NCBI RefSeq assembly: GCF_001028175.1
Contig: NZ_AEJF01000054.1
Location: 1 to 47,685 of the forward strand
Source: Caballeronia mineralivorans PML1(12)
Lineage (GTDB): Bacteria > Pseudomonadota > Gammaproteobacteria > Burkholderiales > Burkholderiaceae
Length of the DNA: 47,685 nt
Direction of reading: 5' to 3'
The notes beneath the pieces were generated by a model that was not told where the DNA came from, ran no database searches, and was given only the letters and a program-made list of their open reading frames with translations. Of the stretch, positions 43,101-47,685 are shown one piece after another; position 1 is the first letter of the stretch, and each line of letters opens with the position of its first letter. A program made the position numbers and the translations under genes.

Positions 43101-44840
43101 ATGTCAGTCGCTCAATCAACGGAGCAGGTAGGCGTCAACGGCGCGGTCCCGGCGGCCCAGCCCGCAGCTCAATCGGCAGCGCCGTCCACCAGCCAGCGCG
43201 TCGATTACCGTACGGAGCCCGCCCGCTACAAACACTGGTCGCTGACGTTCGACGGCGCGGTCGCGACGCTCGGCATCAATATTGCCGAAGACGGCGGCAT
43301 TCGCGACGGCTACAAGCTGAAACTCAATTCGTATGATCTGGGCGTCGATATCGAATTGCACGACGCCCTCCAGCGCGTGCGTTTCGAACATCCGGAAGTA
43401 CGCACGGTAGTGGTAACGAGTCTCAAGGACCGGGTGTTCTGCTCGGGCGCCAACATCTTCATGCTCGGCCTTTCATCGCATGCGTGGAAGGTCAACTTCT
43501 GCAAGTTCACTAACGAGACGCGTAACGGTATTGAGGATACGTCGCGTCATTCCGGCATTAAATTTCTCGCAGCGGTGAATGGCGCGTGCGCCGGCGGCGG
43601 GTATGAAATGGCGCTTGCCTGCGACGAAATCTATCTGGTGGACGATCGTTCGTCATCTGTCGCGTTGCCGGAAGTGCCGCTGCTCGGCGTGCTGCCGGGC
43701 ACCGGCGGTCTCACGCGTGTGACTGACAAACGCAAGGTCCGTCACGATCGCGCCGATATCTTTTGCACCATCGTCGAAGGCGTGCGCGGCGAGCGTGCGA
43801 AGCAGTGGCGCCTCGTCGATGAAGTCGTCAAGCCGAACGTATTCAAGGAGACGGTTCAGGCGCGCGCGCTGGAACTGGCTGCGCAAAGCGACCGGCCGGC
43901 AGATGCACAAGGCACCGTGCTGACGCGTATTGAACGGTCCGATCGCGAAGATGGTCTGGGCTACGCAACCGTCGATGTCAGCATCGATCGTGTTCGCCGC
44001 ACAGCGACGTTCACGGCCAAAGCGCCGTCGGTGAATCCGCAATCGGATATTGAATCGATCTTGAAGGCAGGCGCCAACTGGTGGCCCCTGCGGTTCGCCC
44101 GCGAACTCGATGACGCTATCCTGTGCATGCGCACGAATGAACTCGATATCGGCACGTGGATCTTCAAGACGGAAGGCGATGCACGCACGCTGCTTGCCGC
44201 TGACGCCACGCTCATTGAGCATCGCAATCACTGGTTCGTGCGCGAAACCATCGGCATGGTGCGCCGCACGCTGGCGCGTATCGATGTCTCGTCGCGCACG
44301 CTGTTTGCGCTGATCGAACCGGGCTCGTGTTTTGCCGGGACCTTCGCCGAACTGGCGTTCGCCTGCGACCGCAGCTACATGGCCGCGTTGCCGAGCAACG
44401 AGGACGAAGAGCCGGCATTGACGCTCTCCGAGGCCAACTTCGGCCTCTATCCGATGATCACCGGCCAGTCACGTCTCGGCCGCCGTTTCTACGATGAAAC
44501 CGAGCCGATGAACGCGGCGCACCAGCAAATCGGCCAGCAGGTCAAGCCGGTCGAGGCCGAGCGTCTTGGGCTGGTCACCGCGTCGCCGGATGACATCGAT
44601 TGGGCCGACGAGATCCGCATCGCCATTGAAGAACGCGCGGCCATGTCGCCGGATGCGCTGACGGGCCTGGAAGCCAACCTGCGCTTCAACGGCGTCGAGA
44701 CGATGGAAACGCGCATCTTCGGACGTTTGTCTGCGTGGCAGAACTGGATCTTCAACCGGCCGAACGCCGTGGGCGAGAAGGGTGCCCTCAAGGTCTACGG
44801 CAAGGGCAGCAAGGCGCAGTTCGACCTCAACCGCGTCTGA
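43101..44840 (+). CDS. boxC: 2,3-epoxybenzoyl-CoA dihydrolase
   Basis: A 579-residue protein of the crotonase superfamily with two enoyl-CoA-hydratase-like halves. FCSGANIFMLG, then GACAGGGYEMALACDEI and LPGTGGL, form the first active-site region. BoxC opens the epoxide ring of 2,3-epoxybenzoyl-CoA hydrolytically, yielding dehydroadipyl-CoA semialdehyde and formate. GAAGGAG precedes the ATG. Residues 8-33 are an Ala/Gln-rich leader that is probably disordered. It is the first structural gene of the rightward boxCBA transcript, with boxB following after 65 bp. Confidence 0.95.
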   Translation: MSVAQSTEQVGVNGAVPAAQPAAQSAAPSTSQRVDYRTEPARYKHWSLTFDGAVATLGINIAEDGGIRDGYKLKLNSYDLGVDIELHDALQRVRFEHPEVRTVVVTSLKDRVFCSGANIFMLGLSSHAWKVNFCKFTNETRNGIEDTSRHSGIKFLAAVNGACAGGGYEMALACDEIYLVDDRSSSVALPEVPLLGVLPGTGGLTRVTDKRKVRHDRADIFCTIVEGVRGERAKQWRLVDEVVKPNVFKETVQARALELAAQSDRPADAQGTVLTRIERSDREDGLGYATVDVSIDRVRRTATFTAKAPSVNPQSDIESILKAGANWWPLRFARELDDAILCMRTNELDIGTWIFKTEGDARTLLAADATLIEHRNHWFVRETIGMVRRTLARIDVSSRTLFALIEPGSCFAGTFAELAFACDRSYMAALPSNEDEEPALTLSEANFGLYPMITGQSRLGRRFYDETEPMNAAHQQIGQQVKPVEAERLGLVTASPDDIDWADEIRIAIEERAAMSPDALTGLEANLRFNGVETMETRIFGRLSAWQNWIFNRPNAVGEKGALKVYGKGSKAQFDLNRV

Positions 44841-44905
44841 CGCGTTTTACGTCCCGGTCTCGACCATTCAAGCGTTCATCAACGTCACGGCTTAAGGAAA
44901 TAACC

Positions 44906-46333
44906 ATGTCCACGATCAACTACAGCGAAAAGATCCCGAACAACGTCAACCTCGCCGACGACCGCACGCTGCAGCGCGCGCTCGAGCAATGGCAACCGAA
45001 CTTCCTGTCGTGGTGGGGCGACATGGGGCCCGAAGGCTCGCCGAACTACGACGTGTATCTGCGCACGGCGGTGAGCGTGGATGCCGGCGGCTGGGCGCAC
45101 TTCGATCACGTGAAGATGCCGGACTATCGCTGGGGCATTTTCCTTGCACCGGGCATGGCGGATCGTCAGATCAGCTTTGGTGAGCACAAAGGAGAAGCGG
45201 CGTGGCAGGACGTGCCGGGTGAACATCGTGCGAATCTGCGGCGCATTATCGTGACGCAGGGCGATACGGAACCGGCATCGGTCGAACAGCAACGGCATCT
45301 CGGTCTGACGGCGCCGTCGATGTACGACCTGCGCAACCTGTTCCAGGTCAACGTGGAAGAAGGGCGTCACTTGTGGGCGATGGTGTACCTGTTGCATCGC
45401 TACTTCGGCCGTGACGGTCGTGAGGAAGCCGAAGCATTGCTTGACCGCCGTTCAGGCGATGACAACAATCCGCGCATTCTCGGCGCGTTTAATGAACGCA
45501 CACCCGACTGGCTCGCGTTTTTCATGTTCACGTACTTCACGGACCGCGACGGCAAGTTCCAGTTGTCAGCACTCGCCGAATCCGGTTTCGACCCGCTCGC
45601 GCGCACGACCAAGTTCATGCTGACGGAAGAAGCGCATCATATGTTCGTGGGCGAATCGGGCGTCTCGCGCGTGATCCAGCGCACCGCTCAGGTCATGAAC
45701 GAACTGAAGACCGACGACGTCAACAAGGTGCGCGCCGCGGGCGTGATCGACCTTGAGACCATCCAGCGGTATCTGAATTTCCACTACTCGGTCACCATCG
45801 ATTTGTTCGGTGCGGATCATTCGTCGAATGCAGCGACCTTCTATAGCTCTGGACTTAAGGGCCGTTACGAAGAGACCAAACGCGACGACGATCATCAGTT
45901 GAACGGCCAGCACTACAAGTTGCTGGACGTTGAAGACGGCAAGCTGGTCGAGCGTGAAGTGCCCATGCTCAACGCCATGAACGAAGTGCTGCGCGACGAC
46001 TACATCAAGGACTCGGTGGCAGGCGTCGGACGCTGGAACAAGGTGCTGGAAAAGGCGGGTATCGACGTTCGCCTGACCGTGCCGCACAAAGCGTTCAACC
46101 GGCAGATCGGCACCTTCGCCGGCGTGCGCGTGGCGCCGGATGGCCGCGTGGTCAACGAGAACGAATGGAAGGCGAACGAGGCAAAATGGCTGCCGACGCC
46201 GGAAGATCGTGCATACGTTGCCTCGTTGATGGGGCGCGTGGTCGAGCCGGGCAAGTTCGCCAACTGGATCGCGCCTCCGGCAATGGGCATCAACCGCCAG
46301 CCGGTCGATTTCGAATACGTGCGCTTCAATTAA
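44906..46333 (+). CDS. boxB: Benzoyl-CoA 2,3-epoxidase, oxygenase subunit
   Basis: The ATG at 44906 after AAGGAAA gives 475 residues; an upstream extension overlaps boxC and is rejected. The di-iron ligand pattern is clear: EEGRH (151-155) and EEAHH (241-245), with Glu122 and Asp213 as further candidate ligands. BoxB inserts one oxygen atom into the benzoyl-CoA ring as a 2,3-epoxide, receiving electrons from BoxA. Length and motifs match characterised BoxB. Confidence 0.96.
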   Translation: MSTINYSEKIPNNVNLADDRTLQRALEQWQPNFLSWWGDMGPEGSPNYDVYLRTAVSVDAGGWAHFDHVKMPDYRWGIFLAPGMADRQISFGEHKGEAAWQDVPGEHRANLRRIIVTQGDTEPASVEQQRHLGLTAPSMYDLRNLFQVNVEEGRHLWAMVYLLHRYFGRDGREEAEALLDRRSGDDNNPRILGAFNERTPDWLAFFMFTYFTDRDGKFQLSALAESGFDPLARTTKFMLTEEAHHMFVGESGVSRVIQRTAQVMNELKTDDVNKVRAAGVIDLETIQRYLNFHYSVTIDLFGADHSSNAATFYSSGLKGRYEETKRDDDHQLNGQHYKLLDVEDGKLVEREVPMLNAMNEVLRDDYIKDSVAGVGRWNKVLEKAGIDVRLTVPHKAFNRQIGTFAGVRVAPDGRVVNENEWKANEAKWLPTPEDRAYVASLMGRVVEPGKFANWIAPPAMGINRQPVDFEYVRFN

Positions 46334-46411
46334 GCAATGCAGGAGGTGCGTCCGGGATGTCGCGGCATGTTGTAGTACGCCGCGGCGGCCCGGGTGCAGG
46401 TGGAGATAACA

Positions 46412-47662
46412 ATGAATGGTCCAGCCCCGATAGAAGTCCTCAAGCAGCATCTGATCGACCCGGAAATCTGCATTCGCTGCAACACATGCGAAGAGACGTG
46501 CCCGGTCGACGCCATCACGCACGACTCTAACAACTACGTCGTCAAGGCAGAGGTCTGCAACGGCTGCATGGCATGCATCTCGCCGTGCCCGACCGGCTCC
46601 ATCGACAACTGGCGCACGGTGCTAAAGTCGCAGGCGTACAGCATTGAAGAGCAGTTCACGTGGGACGAGCTGCCGGCGCAGAACACGACGGCAAGCGCGG
46701 CGTTGGACAGCCTGCCGCAGGCGGATGCCGATGAGGCGGAGAGCACCGGCGAAACGTCGGAAGGCATCGACATGGATACGGTGCGTGGCTCGACGCTGCC
46801 GCCCTGGTCGGCGGCCAAGCCTTACGTGAATCTGTACACGCACAAGCTGCCGGTGGTGGCGACGGTCGTAGGCAATTACCGCCTCACGGGCGAGTCCACC
46901 GAAAGCGATATTCATCACATCGTGCTGGATTTCGGCACGACGCCGTTTCCGGTTGTCGAAGGCCAGTCGATCGGCATCTTGCCGCCGGGCACGACGAAGG
47001 ACGGCAAGACACATCACGCGCGTCAGTACTCAATAGCCAGTCCGCGGGACGGCGAACGCGAGGGTTATAACAACCTGTCGCTGACGGTCAAACGCGTCAC
47101 GCAGGACCATCGCGGCAATGAAGCCGACGGCGTCTGCTCGAACTATTTGTGCGACGTGAAGAAGGGCGACAAGGTCAATGTGATCGGTCCGTTCGGCAGC
47201 ACGTTCCTGATGCCGAACCATCCGAACTCGCATCTGCTCATGATCTGCACGGGCACCGGTTCGGCACCCATGCGCGCAATGACCGAGTATCGCCGGCGCC
47301 GGCGTCTGAAAGGCGCGACCGGCAAGCTGATGCTGTTTTTCGGCGCGCGCACGAAAGAGGAGTTGCCTTACTTCGGGCCGCTCGTGAACCTGCCGAAGGA
47401 TTTCATCGATACCACGCTGGCGTTTTCACGCACCGTGGGCCAGCCGAAGCGCTACGTACAGGACGCCATGCGCGAACGTGCGACCGATGTCGGGCAGATG
47501 CTGCGCGATGACAACACATACATCTATGTGTGCGGGCTGAAGGGGATGGAGGACGGGGTGCTTCAGGCGCTGCGGGATATCGCCGAGCAGAACGGCATTG
47601 AATGGGATCCGTTATGGCGCACGCTCAAGCGCGATGGACGGTTGCATCTCGAGACCTATTGA
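46412..47662 (+). CDS. boxA: Benzoyl-CoA 2,3-epoxidase, reductase subunit
   Basis: ATG at 46412 behind GGTGGAG is preferred to the in-frame GTG at 46394; the product has 416 residues. Two 4Fe-4S clusters are encoded by Cys20, 23, 26, 30 and Cys49, 52, 55, 59. An acidic linker (about residues 95-125) leads to a ferredoxin-NADP reductase module with [11 protein letters not shown] for FAD and [13 protein letters not shown] for NADPH. BoxA passes electrons from NADPH to the di-iron centre of BoxB. It is the last box gene in the window; 23 bp follow. Confidence 0.95.
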   Translation: MNGPAPIEVLKQHLIDPEICIRCNTCEETCPVDAITHDSNNYVVKAEVCNGCMACISPCPTGSIDNWRTVLKSQAYSIEEQFTWDELPAQNTTASAALDSLPQADADEAESTGETSEGIDMDTVRGSTLPPWSAAKPYVNLYTHKLPVVATVVGNYRLTGESTESDIHHIVLDFGTTPFPVVEGQSIGILPPGTTKDGKTHHARQYSIASPRDGEREGYNNLSLTVKRVTQDHRGNEADGVCSNYLCDVKKGDKVNVIGPFGSTFLMPNHPNSHLLMICTGTGSAPMRAMTEYRRRRRLKGATGKLMLFFGARTKEELPYFGPLVNLPKDFIDTTLAFSRTVGQPKRYVQDAMRERATDVGQMLRDDNTYIYVCGLKGMEDGVLQALRDIAEQNGIEWDPLWRTLKRDGRLHLETY

Positions 47663-47685
47663 GCGCTTTCCAAACGGCATCGCCG

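Noticed and set aside
45566..46522. 318-codon minus-strand frame
   Set aside because: Antisense to boxB and the start of boxA, both fully supported.
1..47685. CRISPR arrays, insertion sequences, tRNA or rRNA genes
   Set aside because: Reading both strands showed no regularly spaced repeats, transposase motifs or tRNA-like cloverleaf sequence; no dedicated search program could be run.

Overview
This window looks like chromosomal DNA of a high-GC betaproteobacterium of the Burkholderiaceae, most likely Paraburkholderia or Caballeronia. The evidence is overall base composition, the complete aerobic benzoyl-CoA (box) cluster with a BoxR regulator, and protein families common in that group (DUF2917, MocR regulators, AAA-associated ABC ATPases). 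No transposase, integrase, tRNA, rRNA or CRISPR array was seen. The species call is inference.

Region 1 (about 0.1-2.4 kb) holds a zinc-independent MDR oxidoreductase and an orphan branched-chain-amino-acid-type periplasmic binding protein. Region 2 (2.4-16.3 kb) is a carbohydrate or polyol locus. A SorC-type regulator and an RpiB-type isomerase run leftward. Divergent from them run a CUT2 sugar ABC transporter (ATPase, permease, binding protein), an SDR dehydrogenase, DhaK and DhaL kinase subunits, transketolase, class II aldolase, glucose-6-phosphate dehydrogenase and fructose-1,6-bisphosphatase. Two pairs of a 14-bp near-palindrome (consensus TGNNCAAATGTTCA), each pair spaced 18 bp apart, sit at the two divergent promoters and probably form the operators. 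The simplest reading is uptake and oxidation of a short polyol, phosphorylation and isomerisation of the ketose, then entry into a locally encoded pentose-phosphate/fructose-bisphosphate module. A formaldehyde-fixing dihydroxyacetone cycle is a less likely alternative.

Region 3 (16.4-18.7 kb) pairs an APS kinase with a divergent, visibly AT-richer sulfotransferase-like gene, suggesting local PAPS supply for a sulfation reaction. Region 4 (18.7-30.6 kb) holds a leftward operon (polysaccharide-deacetylase/PuuE-like hydrolase, GntR-FCD regulator, flavin-reductase-like protein, cytoplasmic gamma-glutamyltransferase family enzyme). It is divergent from a spermidine/putrescine-type ABC transporter, and is followed by a class V aminotransferase, a DUF2917 protein and a MocR-type regulator. 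This looks like a catabolic locus for a nitrogenous compound of unknown identity.

Region 5 (30.6-37.1 kb) has a two-gene NitT/TauT-like ABC system without a binding protein, a 750-bp gap without genes, a predicted Tat-exported ferritin-like lipoprotein, and an Nramp-related transporter with altered metal-site motifs. Region 6 (37.2-47.7 kb) is the box cluster for aerobic benzoate degradation through benzoyl-CoA epoxidation. Leftward run a DUF4863 cupin, boxD, bclA and an alpha/beta hydrolase; rightward run boxR, boxC, boxB and boxA. BclA makes benzoyl-CoA, BoxAB epoxidises it, BoxC opens the ring and BoxD oxidises the resulting semialdehyde. The boxR/DUF4863 intergenic region carries overlapping divergent promoters and an AGTGC-N7-GCACT inverted repeat, and the GCACTAT part recurs upstream of boxC and bclA.
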